Origin: Cloacibacterium caeni
GTDB taxonomy: Bacteria; Bacteroidota; Bacteroidia; Flavobacteriales; Weeksellaceae
Direction of reading: 5' to 3'
DNA length: 64,000 bases
Assembly (NCBI RefSeq): GCF_907163105.1
Contig: NZ_OU015321.1
Coordinates: forward strand, 1,364,001-1,428,000
The notes under the pieces are model-generated. The model saw only the letters and a list, made by a program, of their open reading frames with translations, was not told the origin of the DNA and searched no databases. The translations under genes were made by a program, and so were the position numbers. Positions 8,669 through 17,073 of the stretch are shown piece after piece (the first letter of the stretch is position 1; the number at the start of each line of letters is the position of its first letter).

Positions 8669-8719
8669 CAAACCACAACGAAGTGAGCTATCGCCGAAAC
8701 TCCGTTGTGGTTTGGTTGC
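8669..8719. promoter_or_regulatory. Leader-end inverted partial CRISPR repeat
   Basis: The end of the last repeat (CAAACCACAAC, 8669-8679) is followed after 24 nt by its reverse complement GTTGTGGTTTG (8704-8714), which continues GTTGC. The minus-strand transcript would therefore contain an 11-bp stem joining leader and first repeat. It lies between the cas9 stop and the array. I see no clear promoter box in the 83 bp between cas9 and the first repeat, so the array may be read through from cas9 or use a weak promoter. Confidence 0.65.
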
Positions 8720-8762
8720 TTATGATTATCCGTTAATGTCAAAGAACTTTATACGAAATTAG

Positions 8763-11700
8763 TTAAAATGGAATAATTTTTCCTGAAACTGAAATTTTTA
8801 CTTTTATTGGATTATGTGTTGACCAACCATTTTTACCAAAACCAAAACTATTTATTTGTTGTTTTTCTTCAAGATTTTGTATTGATGATGTTAGTGCTTT
8901 TCTAAAATAATAATCACCCGATGTAAATTTCTGCACTCTATACAAATGCTCTTTTAAAACTTTATAATCTGGGTTTTCCCAATTGATTTCATCTTCGCTT
9001 AAACCTAATAAAAACATATCATTGATATGCAAAGTAGTGACTATTTCTTTTCCATCAAGAGGTAGTTGATACACTGACTGTCCTGTTCTTTTGCGTTCTA
9101 CAACCGTCCAAAATGTTACCACTTCTTCTTTTAGATTTCCTTTTTCATCTTTATAAATTAATACATGATGGTTATTTCTAGGATTTACCCACTGACTTAC
9201 ATTAGTTTTCAATTTTTCGGCTCCACCGATATTCTCTTTCACTCTTACTTTTAATATAGGAACAGGTGCGCCATTCTGATTAGGTAAAAAGATTTGAGGT
9301 TGTTTTACTCCGTTTTCATCTACAATAAAAAAAGTATTTGCAGGCACTTTATCTTTTACAAAACCTCCTAATTCATTTACTCTTTTTAAAATTAAAAGTC
9401 TTATGGATTCATCTACTACTTTAGCAATTTGTTTGGCTGTTTCTAAACTTTCGATAGGCTTTCTTACATGAAATGCTTCTTCTCCGTTAAATGTTCTCTT
9501 TCCATAAACGGTTTCTTTATGCAATTGTCCTCTAGCTGCAATTCCTAAATTTTTATATTTCTTACCATTTTTCTCAGTGGTGTGAGTTCTAACGGTAATA
9601 TCATTAGAAACTTTTTTGTGAGAAACTAAAATTTGATTTACCGCTTTTTCTGCATCTTTCCAGAAGCTAAGCCAAGGCATAGGAAAATCTTTTACATCAT
9701 ATCCTCTATTATAGCGGTTCCATTTTGATAATTCCTGAACATAAGAAACTTTAGTACAAGCCATTACTAATGCATCAATAGCATGATGACGGTGGTCTTC
9801 TCTCGTCTTCTCATTGTCATCATTTAAAATCTGATTTAATCCCCATTTATGTCTCAAGTTAGAAGTAGCTTGTCCCGGTGAAACGGTTACTTTATTACAA
9901 ATTTTAGAGAGATAGTTTTTAGCTTCCTTACTGATATATCTTGTATCATTGAGTTGTCTTGTTGAAAAATCATCATCAAATTTTTGCTGAACAAATCTTT
10001 TAAATTTTTGATACGCATTAGGATATTCTTTAGTATCAGAAAATAATTTTAAGGCTCTTTCTTTTATTGCAGACCAATTCGCCTCATCACTACCATAAAA
10101 TTCAAAAGGTGTTTTGTTCCCTTTTTTACGGTTTTCATCTGCATAGCACAATGTTTTATTAGAAAAACTATCATTCAAAGAACGGCTCCAAGGATGAATA
10201 TGTTCAATTTGAACTTCGCCAGAAAATAATTGAGTTACAGAAATAGGTTTCCCTGTATAGGGACAAGTATGTTTACATTCTTCCCAGAGTTTATAAAGTA
10301 AAATATTGTCATGAGTAATCCTTTGTCTTTCTTCTAACAATCTTGCTTTTACTCTATCATTTTCTCTTTCTAATCGTTTTTGTTCTTTACGAATTTTGTT
10401 ACGTTGTGATTTTGATATTTTTAAATCACGAGCCATTTCTACTTTGATTTCATCAATCTTACCATGTTCGTCTATCAATTCATTCACTAACTTTCGCAAT
10501 TCAAACAATGCCGTAATAACTATTGGATTTCTTATTGCTTGAATGTCTTTATCTGCATCTTTACCTACTGGTAACTTTTCTAATAATTCTGTGGCATCAA
10601 TTGTGGCAGAATGATGATATAATTTTCTTAGTTGATTATCTGAAATATTGTAATCATTTCTTAGAATATCTTTGATGATTTCAATAAATCCACCTTTATT
10701 TTTAGAACGAACGATTTCATAAACATTATCATAAAAGAAGTTTCTTTTCTCATCAGATAGCTTTTCCCAATCTGAACCGAAAACGTTTTTAATTCCGCCC
10801 AAGACAACAGCTACATCATAGGTGAAACCTAGTTTTAAAAATGGCAGAATATTAGAAATAGCTTTTCTACTCAGACTTGCATAACCATCTTTCACATTAA
10901 ATTTTGAAATAGATTCAGCCTGTTCTTCTGTAAAATTCCAATTCTTAATAGCGTATTCTTTAAGATTAGATTTACTATCGAAAAAATATAATACATGCCA
11001 AATATCTTCTTGTTCTTTTTCTGTAAACTCCAACCATTTTGCACCAAAATACTTTTTATTTGATAGATTAGAAATGGTATGAGTTCCTACAATTTTATCA
11101 TCATCTTTATAATTAAATTTAAATTCTGAACTTTCTTTACCAATAACTTTTCTAATTTTCTTGAATTCAGGTTTTTCATTGGCAAATAGAAACTCTATAA
11201 TTTTTTCTTTTTCTTCTTGAGAAATTTTCTTCCCGTTGTACTCCACTGTATTCACCCATTGCCAAACTCTAAATTGCTCAAATGGAATGGCGCTTATTGG
11301 ACATTTTGTTTTATTAGGTTCAAAAGAACAATTTCCTACCAAATGTTTTTGAGAACGTAAAGGTCTCTGATGAAATAAAATTCCATCTTCTTTGTAACCA
11401 TCTAATTTTCTTCCACCAAATAAGGTTTTTAATTCATTCGTAAGTTCAGCATGAAATTGGGCTTGTTTGTTCCATATCAATTCAAACTCATCTACATACA
11501 TTTTACGGGTGGTGTATCGATTTCGAATTCGTTCCAAACCATCCTGAAAAGGTTGATTTTCTTTCGGATAAATTTCAAATAAATAAGCGCCTAATGTTTT
11601 ATCTTCAATATTTTTTTGCGTTTCAGTAATTCCAATTTTTCCTTCTTTTGGATTCCCTTTAAAAATAGTACCATCATCACTTCCGCCTTTTCTACTGTTA

Positions 11701-12134
11701 CTTAAAAATCCTCTTCTCTGAATTAAATGATAAAAAATTCTTCCTATTTCTTCTAAAGACAACTTTTCAATTAATGCTTTCTGACGTAGTTCATAAGGAT
11801 TTAAGGCAAACCATGTTGTTAATTTTTCAATAGGAAACCTCTTATTTCTCTTCCATTCCTGAAAATCAGAAGCTTCTAGCGGACACATTTTATTTTCTGA
11901 AAGTGATTTTAAAAGAATTTGTTTTCTTAATCTTCTTCTGAAAAACTGTCTTCTTACTCCCCTTGCTCCAGTTCTACTAGCGTTTTTAGAAATTTCACCT
12001 TCACCATCTCCTAAATTCTCTACTCCCATAGGAAATATTCTAGTTCCTAATCCTAAAATTTTGTTTTGATTGTCTTCAATTAAAGCCCACCCAATAGAGT
12101 TCGTTCCCAAGTCTAATCCTAGAATTTTTGCCAT
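8763..12134 (-). CDS. cas9: CRISPR-associated endonuclease Cas9 (type II-C)
   Basis: RNA-guided double-strand DNA nuclease of 1123 residues, in the compact size range of II-C proteins. RuvC-I starts at the N-terminus (ILGLDLGTNSIGWAL, Asp8). An arginine-rich bridge helix (RRQFFRRRLRKQ) follows at about residues 61-72, then the helical recognition lobe. RuvC-II has Glu566 in IKVEMARDLK. The HNH nuclease has His645 in VQIEHIHPWSRSLND, with the downstream SNKTL asparagine. RuvC-III has His784 and Asp787 in HRHHAIDALVMA. The C-terminal third should hold the PAM-interacting domain. All catalytic residues are present and the frame is intact, so the enzyme looks active. The array lies directly downstream and the tracrRNA is divergent upstream. 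No cas1, cas2 or csn2 is present nearby. Confidence 0.97.
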   Translation of the reverse strand: MAKILGLDLGTNSIGWALIEDNQNKILGLGTRIFPMGVENLGDGEGEISKNASRTGARGVRRQFFRRRLRKQILLKSLSENKMCPLEASDFQEWKRNKRFPIEKLTTWFALNPYELRQKALIEKLSLEEIGRIFYHLIQRRGFLSNSRKGGSDDGTIFKGNPKEGKIGITETQKNIEDKTLGAYLFEIYPKENQPFQDGLERIRNRYTTRKMYVDEFELIWNKQAQFHAELTNELKTLFGGRKLDGYKEDGILFHQRPLRSQKHLVGNCSFEPNKTKCPISAIPFEQFRVWQWVNTVEYNGKKISQEEKEKIIEFLFANEKPEFKKIRKVIGKESSEFKFNYKDDDKIVGTHTISNLSNKKYFGAKWLEFTEKEQEDIWHVLYFFDSKSNLKEYAIKNWNFTEEQAESISKFNVKDGYASLSRKAISNILPFLKLGFTYDVAVVLGGIKNVFGSDWEKLSDEKRNFFYDNVYEIVRSKNKGGFIEIIKDILRNDYNISDNQLRKLYHHSATIDATELLEKLPVGKDADKDIQAIRNPIVITALFELRKLVNELIDEHGKIDEIKVEMARDLKISKSQRNKIRKEQKRLERENDRVKARLLEERQRITHDNILLYKLWEECKHTCPYTGKPISVTQLFSGEVQIEHIHPWSRSLNDSFSNKTLCYADENRKKGNKTPFEFYGSDEANWSAIKERALKLFSDTKEYPNAYQKFKRFVQQKFDDDFSTRQLNDTRYISKEAKNYLSKICNKVTVSPGQATSNLRHKWGLNQILNDDNEKTREDHRHHAIDALVMACTKVSYVQELSKWNRYNRGYDVKDFPMPWLSFWKDAEKAVNQILVSHKKVSNDITVRTHTTEKNGKKYKNLGIAARGQLHKETVYGKRTFNGEEAFHVRKPIESLETAKQIAKVVDESIRLLILKRVNELGGFVKDKVPANTFFIVDENGVKQPQIFLPNQNGAPVPILKVRVKENIGGAEKLKTNVSQWVNPRNNHHVLIYKDEKGNLKEEVVTFWTVVERKRTGQSVYQLPLDGKEIVTTLHINDMFLLGLSEDEINWENPDYKVLKEHLYRVQKFTSGDYYFRKALTSSIQNLEEKQQINSFGFGKNGWSTHNPIKVKISVSGKIIPF

Positions 12135-12228
12135 AAGTATTAGTTTTATTTTATGAACTTATAAAATTAGCAAAAAGAAAATTTTGCACAATACGAAAAA
12201 CCATAATCTTTTACAATAAATTTTTATT

Positions 12229-12236
12229 TATATTTG
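12229..12236 (+). promoter_or_regulatory. TAnnTTTG promoter box for tracrRNA
   Basis: TATATTTG is an exact Bacteroidetes -7 box. It would start transcription about 6-8 bp downstream, directly before the anti-repeat. I see no exact -33 TTG element upstream. Confidence 0.7.
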
Positions 12237-12242
12237 TAGTAT

Positions 12243-12333
12243 GATTAAAATTTCTAATCTTTAATCTTATCACAATAAGGCTATATGCCGTAGATGTAAA
12301 ATCTATAGTCCTGCTTCGGTGGGACTTTTTTAT
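12243..12333 (+). ncRNA. tracrRNA
   Basis: The anti-repeat is plainly visible. TTTCTAATCTTTAATC (12251-12266) is identical to the plus strand of the CRISPR repeat and so pairs perfectly with 16 nt of the crRNA repeat. Four unpaired bases (TTAT) then form a bulge, and CACAA pairs again. Next come a nexus-like hairpin GGC-TATAT-GCC (12279-12289), a second hairpin TAGAT-GTAAA-ATCTA, and a terminator hairpin. This is the usual layout for a II-C tracrRNA of about 90 nt. It is transcribed away from cas9 from the shared 12135-12228 region. The exact ends are inferred from the promoter box and the T-run. Confidence 0.9.
12307..12332 (+). terminator. tracrRNA intrinsic terminator
   Basis: An 8-bp stem starting AGTCC and ending GGACT closes a TTCG tetraloop and is followed by a run of six T. 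Confidence 0.85.
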
Positions 12334-12930
12334 TTGTCCACATACTTACTAGAAACCTCCTAGATAATTGTAGGATAAAGGCAAGATAATTGCACCTCAG
12401 TTGCTGTTCATTTAGACATCACCCTCTCTTATTATCTCCAAAAAAAACACTCATTTACTCTCCTTTTCTCCACTTTCCTTCGAGTCTTGTTCGAATCAAG
12501 TTCGAATCAGCTTCGGAAAAACGGTACTTTTTCCGAACAAAACTGCACTTTGACTGCCACTTGATTCAACCCAAACCCTAATCACGGTGAAATCCTCCAC
12601 CAAAAACTCATCATTAGGTCACGTCATTTATTTAGTGTACCTTTGTAGAATAATTTATAAAATAGGTTACTGCCTTTGCTATCTGTTACAGTTTAGAATA
12701 TTTTTTTATTTCTTTTTCAGTTTTTGCTTTTTCAGCGTCCCTTTTTAGAATAACACCTCACAGATGCACATAACCCTGAAAGCAAAACAAGGCAAAATAA
12801 CCTGGACGAAGTTCCCTGATCCTTATGATATAAGCGCTCTGTTCATAAAAACAGTAGATTTCTTATAGCACGCAATACACCAATATTCATTGGTTTCATC
12901 ATTCATTAAAAAACAAACAGAACATTATTT
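12334..12930. other. Gene-free region with an inverted repeat, upstream of cold-shock gene
   Basis: About 600 bp without a supportable gene. It includes direct repeats of TTCGAATC (12490-12509), the inverted repeat described separately, and a 34-codon ATG frame at 12764-12868 (MHITLKAKQGKITWTKF...) with no recognisable relative. The last part may be a long 5' leader of the cold-shock gene, as is common for that family, but I see no defined riboregulator structure. Confidence 0.5.
12512..12537. repeat. Perfect 10-bp inverted repeat
   Basis: TTCGGAAAAA and TTTTTCCGAA flank a 6-nt centre CGGTAC. It is preceded by TTCGAATCAAGTTCGAATCAG, two near-direct repeats. It is not near a T-run and a gene end, so a terminator role is unlikely. 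Confidence 0.6.
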
Positions 12931-13359
12931 ATGGCAGATTCTTTCTCAAAAAAAGAAAACTTTAAGAAAAAAATTCAAAAACAAAAAGAAAAAGCACAGC
13001 GCCGTGAAGAGCGTAAAGCGAATAACAACAAAGGAAAAGAACTAGAAGATATGTTTTCCTATGTAGATGAGTTCGGAAGAATTACAACTACTCCGCCAGA
13101 AAAAAGACAAGAGGTTTCTCTAGACGATATTCAATTAGGAGCTGCTCCTATTCCTGAAGAAGAAACTAGAAAGTCTGGAATCATCACTTTCTTAAGCGAA
13201 AAAGGTTACGGTTTCATCACCGAAGACCGCTCAAAAGAAAATGTATTTTTCCACCAAAATAATGCTAGGGAAATCCTGAAAAAAGGGCACAAAGTATCTT
13301 TCGAAAAAGAAAGATCTGCTAAAGGATTTTCGGCAATCAACATTGAATTGGTAAAATAA
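12931..13359 (+). CDS. Cold-shock domain protein with basic N-terminal extension
   Basis: A 142-residue protein. Residues 1-40 are extremely Lys/Arg/Glu-rich (KKKIQKQKEKAQRREERK), a likely RNA-contacting helix. Residues 45-75 are a linker. The C-terminal 65 residues are a cold-shock domain with the RNP1-like KGYGFITED and a divergent RNP2-like VFFHQNN. This extended form is common in Bacteroidetes and probably binds single-stranded RNA. A second, standard Csp gene follows 161 bp downstream on the same strand. Confidence 0.92.
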   Translation: MADSFSKKENFKKKIQKQKEKAQRREERKANNNKGKELEDMFSYVDEFGRITTTPPEKRQEVSLDDIQLGAAPIPEEETRKSGIITFLSEKGYGFITEDRSKENVFFHQNNAREILKKGHKVSFEKERSAKGFSAINIELVK

Positions 13360-13520
13360 CGAGAAATCATCTTTTGAATACTATTTCAAAACTATTTCTC
13401 TTTACTCCATACATTGCGCAAAAGCGCTATTACCCGTTAAGAAATAAGAAACTTAGGTTTACTGCTTCTTAATCCATTAACCAAGACATTGTAAAAAATG
13501 TCTATTTAAAACCCATTACT

Positions 13521-13715
13521 ATGCAAGAAGGCACCGTAAAATTTTACAACGAAACAAAAGGTTTCGGATTTATTACTCCCAACAACGGAGGAGATGACAT
13601 TTTTGTACATTCTTCTGGTTTAAGCACTAGAACAATTAAAGAAAATGACAAAGTTGTGTACCAAGTAACACAAGGACAAAAAGGATTAAACGCTATTCAA
13701 GTAAAATTAGCATAA
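13521..13715 (+). CDS. cspA: Cold-shock protein CspA family
   Basis: A 64-residue single cold-shock domain with RNP1 (KGFGFITPN) and RNP2 (DIFVHSSGL), the normal size for a Csp RNA chaperone. It is followed by a strong terminator at 13744. Position next to another cold-shock gene suggests shared temperature or stress control, but their own leaders are separate. Confidence 0.95.
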   Translation: MQEGTVKFYNETKGFGFITPNNGGDDIFVHSSGLSTRTIKENDKVVYQVTQGQKGLNAIQVKLA

Positions 13716-13743
13716 TCTCTTTTTGGTATTCTATATAGACGAA

Positions 13744-13773
13744 AGCGACTTCTAAGGAAGTCGCTTTTTTTTT
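13744..13773 (+). terminator. Intrinsic terminator after cspA
   Basis: AGCGACTTC and GAAGTCGCT form a 9-bp stem with loop TAAG, followed by a long T-run. Confidence 0.9.
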
Positions 13774-13896
13774 GTTTTTCTTTTAAAAAACGTATTTCTC
13801 TTGATTTAGATTTTTCAAAAGGTAAAAATCAATAAATTTTATTCTTTTGGTTTACAAATCTTTTAGGAGTTAGAGAAACAAGTCAACAAAATTCCT

Positions 13897-13904
13897 TATT
13901 TTTG
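13897..13904 (+). promoter_or_regulatory. TAnnTTTG promoter box of ffh
   Basis: TATTTTTG lies 24 bp before the ffh start, an exact match to the Bacteroidetes -7 consensus. Confidence 0.75.
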
Positions 13905-13927
13905 CACATCTTAAAAAATCATTCACT

Positions 13928-15295
13928 ATGTTTAATAGTCTTCAGGACAAGCTAGATAAAGCCTTACAAAACATTCAAGGCCGCGGAAAAATTACAGAAA
14001 TTAACGTAGCGGAGACGGTAAAAGAAATTCGCCGTGCTCTAGTAGATGCCGATGTTAATTACAAAGTAGCCAAAGACCTTACCAAAAGAGTTCAAGACAA
14101 AGCACTAGGACAAAACGTGCTTACCTCTATTACTCCAGGGCAATTGATGACCAAGATTGTACATGATGAATTGGTAGAATTGATGGGTACTACTCAAGAA
14201 GGCATTAATCTTTCTGACAAGCCAACCATTATTTTAATTGCTGGTTTACAAGGTTCTGGTAAAACTACTTTTTCTGGAAAATTAGCCAACTATTTAAAAC
14301 AAAAAAGAAGCAAAAACCCTTTATTGGTTGCTTGTGACGTTTACAGACCTGCTGCAATAGACCAGTTAACGGTTCTTGCAGACCAAGTAGGCGTAACCAT
14401 CTACAAAGAAATCGAAAATAAAAATCCTGTAGAAATTTCTCAAAACGCTATTCAGTTTGCTAAAGAAAACAAGCATGATGTAGTGATTATAGATACCGCA
14501 GGTCGTCTTGCCATAGACGAAGCCATGATGAACGAAATCAGAAACGTTCACCAAGCCGTAAAACCTACAGAAACTCTTTTCGTAGTAGATGCGATGACGG
14601 GACAAGATGCCGTAAATACAGCTCTTGCCTTTAACCATGTTTTAGATTATAACGGTGTAGTTCTAACCAAATTAGATGGTGATACCAGAGGTGGTGCTGC
14701 GCTTACAGTTCGTTCGGTAGTTAACAAACCGATTAAGTTTATCTCTACTGGTGAAAAAATGGAAGCTCTAGACCTGTTCTACCCAGAAAGAATGGCGGAC
14801 AGAATTCTAGGAATGGGAGACGTAGTTTCCTTAGTAGAAAGAGCTCAAGAACAATTTGACGAAGAAGAAGCTAAAAAACTTCATAAAAAAATCGCTAAAA
14901 ATGAATTTGGTTTTGATGATTTCTTAACGCAGATTAACCAAATCAAAAAAATGGGTAACATGAAAGACTTAATGGGAATGTTACCAGGCGTAGGAAAAGC
15001 CATAAAAGATGTAGACATTAATGATGACGCTTTCAAACACATAGAAGCCATTATTTATTCTATGACTCCAGAAGAAAGGAGAAGACCTTCTGTGATTGAT
15101 ATGAACCGTAAAAAAAGAATTGCTAAAGGTGCTGGTAGAAAATTAGAAGATGTAAATGCACTGATGAAACAATTCGAACAGATGGGCAAAATGATGAAGA
15201 TGATGCAAGGTCCTCAAGGAAAACAACTCATGCAGATGATGAGTAAAGGAATGCCTAATATGCCAGGAATGGGCGGCAACCTTTTCGGGAAATAG
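13928..15295 (+). CDS. ffh: Signal recognition particle protein Ffh
   Basis: The SRP54 GTPase binds signal sequences of nascent chains and delivers ribosomes to the membrane through FtsY. At 455 residues it has the normal length. It shows the N domain, the G domain with the P-loop LQGSGKTTFSGKLA, VIIDTAGRL and TKLDGDTRGGAAL, and a C-terminal methionine-rich M domain (MGKMMKMMQGPQGKQLMQMM). The start has its own promoter box 24 bp upstream and a terminator behind, so it is a single transcription unit. Confidence 0.98.
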   Translation: MFNSLQDKLDKALQNIQGRGKITEINVAETVKEIRRALVDADVNYKVAKDLTKRVQDKALGQNVLTSITPGQLMTKIVHDELVELMGTTQEGINLSDKPTIILIAGLQGSGKTTFSGKLANYLKQKRSKNPLLVACDVYRPAAIDQLTVLADQVGVTIYKEIENKNPVEISQNAIQFAKENKHDVVIIDTAGRLAIDEAMMNEIRNVHQAVKPTETLFVVDAMTGQDAVNTALAFNHVLDYNGVVLTKLDGDTRGGAALTVRSVVNKPIKFISTGEKMEALDLFYPERMADRILGMGDVVSLVERAQEQFDEEEAKKLHKKIAKNEFGFDDFLTQINQIKKMGNMKDLMGMLPGVGKAIKDVDINDDAFKHIEAIIYSMTPEERRRPSVIDMNRKKRIAKGAGRKLEDVNALMKQFEQMGKMMKMMQGPQGKQLMQMMSKGMPNMPGMGGNLFGK

Positions 15296-15313
15296 TTTTA
15301 AAATATATAAATA

Positions 15314-15342
15314 AAAAATCCTGAGAAATTCTCAGGATTTTT
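15314..15342. terminator. Bidirectional terminator between ffh and barrel gene
   Basis: AAAAATCCTGAG and CTCAGGATTTTT form a perfect stem with loop AAATT, serving the two convergent genes. Confidence 0.85.
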
Positions 15343-15355
15343 TATTATTTTTTTA

Positions 15356-15883
15356 TTAGAAATGAATTGCAAAACCAACGTTTCCAGAGAAAATTCCATC
15401 TCCACCATCATCGGCAGACACATCATATCTTAACCCTGGTTCAATAGAAATATTCGGGGCAACAAACCAAGCATATCCTCCTTGAAAACCAATCGCGCTT
15501 GTACTTGAACCTTCAGAAGATATACCACTGAAATCTACTTGTACAGGAAACTGACTCGCAATATAATACTTTACACCAACCTTGTAATTGAATGCAGAAA
15601 CAGTTTCGCTGTCTCCATAAAAGTCTTCACCAGTCATAGTTGTTAAGCCTAAACCTACTTTTAAAGCTAAATTATTAGCAACAAAATAACCAGCTTCTCC
15701 ACCTATTTTAAAAAGTGAAGTTCCATCAGAAGACATAAAACCAATAGAGGTATTTGATGGGCTTAAAACTCCAAAATTAGTATTAGTTTCTACTAACCAA
15801 TGTCCTTTAGACAATACATCTTTTGTTTGAGCATTAATTGCTCCGAAAAGTGCTAATGCACCTACTAAAAATAATTTTTTCAT
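15356..15883 (-). CDS. Small outer-membrane beta-barrel protein
   Basis: A 175-residue protein with a signal peptide (MKKLFLVGALALFGAINAQ) and alternating amphipathic strands such as VKYYIASQFPVQVDFSG, ending in the aromatic C-terminus GNVGFAIHF expected of an outer-membrane barrel. It resembles the OMP_b-brl families of Bacteroidetes; a specific function cannot be given. It is a monocistronic gene between two terminators. Confidence 0.88.
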   Translation of the reverse strand: MKKLFLVGALALFGAINAQTKDVLSKGHWLVETNTNFGVLSPSNTSIGFMSSDGTSLFKIGGEAGYFVANNLALKVGLGLTTMTGEDFYGDSETVSAFNYKVGVKYYIASQFPVQVDFSGISSEGSSTSAIGFQGGYAWFVAPNISIEPGLRYDVSADDGGDGIFSGNVGFAIHF

Positions 15884-15984
15884 AATCTATTAGTATATAA
15901 TTAACAGAAACTAAATTAAAAAAAATAACCTAAACCATCAAGAATTTTATGAATTATTTTCACTTTTTAGAAAAATTAATAAAA

Positions 15985-16008
15985 AAAAGCGAATTAAAAT
16001 TCGCTTTT
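15985..16008 (-). terminator. Terminator downstream of phoH
   Basis: AAAAGCGAAT and ATTCGCTTTT pair around a short A-rich loop; the minus strand ends in a T-run. Confidence 0.75.
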
Positions 16009-16036
16009 CTAACTATATTTTTTCTGTAAATATTTG

Positions 16037-16996
16037 TTATTCTTCTCTTTGTCTTTTTTCTTCGGCGTTGTAAGCCAAGATAATTTTCTTTACCACTGGG
16101 TGTCTTACCACATCTTCTTCTGTAAGATGTACAAAACCTATTTCATGAACTCCTTTTAGAATTCTCATCGCTTCTTTTAGCCCAGAATGTTGTTTTGGTG
16201 GCAAATCTACCTGACTTGGATCTCCTGTAATGATAAATTTAGCATTCATGCCCATTCTCGTCAGAAACATTTTCATCTGAGAATGTGTGGTATTCTGCGC
16301 TTCATCTAGAATGACAAAAGCTTCATCTAAAGTTCTTCCTCTCATAAAAGCTAGTGGAGCTACTTCTATCACTTTGCGCTCGATAAAACCTTCTAATTTT
16401 TCGTGAGGAATCATATCTCTCAAAGCATCATACAACGGTTGTAAATAAGGATCGAGTTTTTCTTTCAAGTCGCCTGGTAAAAATCCTAAACTCTCCCCTG
16501 CTTCTACTGCAGGTCTGGTTAAAATAATTCTTTTGACTTCTTTATCTCTCAATGCTCTCACTGCCAATGCTACACTGGTATAAGTTTTCCCTGTTCCTGC
16601 AGGACCGATGGCGAAAACCATGTCTTTCTTTTCACTTTCTTTGACCAATTTTTTAAGATTGGTGGTTTTCGCTTTGATGATTTTACCATTTACACCCTTT
16701 ACAATGATATCTTGGTCAAAAACCAATTGTTTTTCCTCCTCACTTTTTATTTTGAGAATATTTTCTAAATCTTTAAGTCCAATAGAATTATTGGTGGAAA
16801 TATAACTCACAATATCATCTAATTTTTGCTGGAGTACATCAAGCGTTTCTTGATTACCCATTGCAAAAATAAAATTATCTCTCCCCGTGATTTTCAGCGT
16901 AGGAAAAGAAGATTTCAATAAATTAAAATATTGATTGTTAACACCATAAAACGTTTTAGTGTCTATTCCTGTGAGTTCGTAAGTGATTTCGTACAA
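16037..16996 (-). CDS. PhoH family ATPase
   Basis: A 319-residue protein with an N-terminal KH-like region (about 1-110) and a C-terminal PhoH P-loop domain: Walker A GPAGTGKTYTSVALAVRAL, the block ILTRPAVEAGESLGFLPGD, Walker B AFVILDEAQNTT, and TGDPSQVDLP. PhoH proteins are cytoplasmic NTPases linked to RNA metabolism; the exact substrate is not settled. The gene is divergent from the SAM hydrolase-family gene at 17074, and both promoters must lie in the 77 bp between them. Confidence 0.94.
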   Translation of the reverse strand: MYEITYELTGIDTKTFYGVNNQYFNLLKSSFPTLKITGRDNFIFAMGNQETLDVLQQKLDDIVSYISTNNSIGLKDLENILKIKSEEEKQLVFDQDIIVKGVNGKIIKAKTTNLKKLVKESEKKDMVFAIGPAGTGKTYTSVALAVRALRDKEVKRIILTRPAVEAGESLGFLPGDLKEKLDPYLQPLYDALRDMIPHEKLEGFIERKVIEVAPLAFMRGRTLDEAFVILDEAQNTTHSQMKMFLTRMGMNAKFIITGDPSQVDLPPKQHSGLKEAMRILKGVHEIGFVHLTEEDVVRHPVVKKIILAYNAEEKRQREE

Positions 16997-17040
16997 ATTG
17001 TTTATATTTTTAAAAATTTTATCTTACCAAAAATAAGCAA

Positions 17041-17048
17041 TATCTTTG
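17041..17048 (+). promoter_or_regulatory. TAnnTTTG box upstream of the SAM hydrolase-family gene
   Basis: TATCTTTG lies 25 bp before the ATG at 17074, matching the Bacteroidetes -7 consensus. Confidence 0.7.
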
Positions 17049-17073
17049 TTTTTTCAAATTTTTACTATTAAAA

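Larger units (their letters stand above)
7731..8679 (-). CRISPR. Type II-C CRISPR array, 14 repeats and 13 spacers
   Basis: The repeat is 36 bp. On the minus strand it reads GTTGTGGTTTGATTAAAG then ATTAGAAAAAACGATATT. Repeat starts on the plus strand are 7731, 7825, 7891, 7985, 8051, 8117, 8183, 8249, 8315, 8381, 8447, 8513, 8579 and 8644. Twelve spacers are 30 bp and the one next to cas9 (8615-8643) is 29 bp. Repeat variation is confined to the far end: 7985 has one T-to-A change, 7825 has AATT for TTTT, and 7731 and 7891 carry an identical 28-bp insertion. This places the leader on the cas9 side and gives minus-strand transcription, the same direction as cas9. The spacers differ from one another, and I saw no match to other parts of this window. 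Confidence 0.98.

Noticed and set aside
12390-12581. 63-codon open frame upstream of the cold-shock gene
   Set aside because: Low-complexity product, no recognisable start context, and it overlaps the direct and inverted repeats.
12764-12868. 34-codon ATG frame (MHITLKAKQGKITW...)
   Set aside because: No relative recognised, no clear ribosome-binding context; mentioned in the region note but not called.
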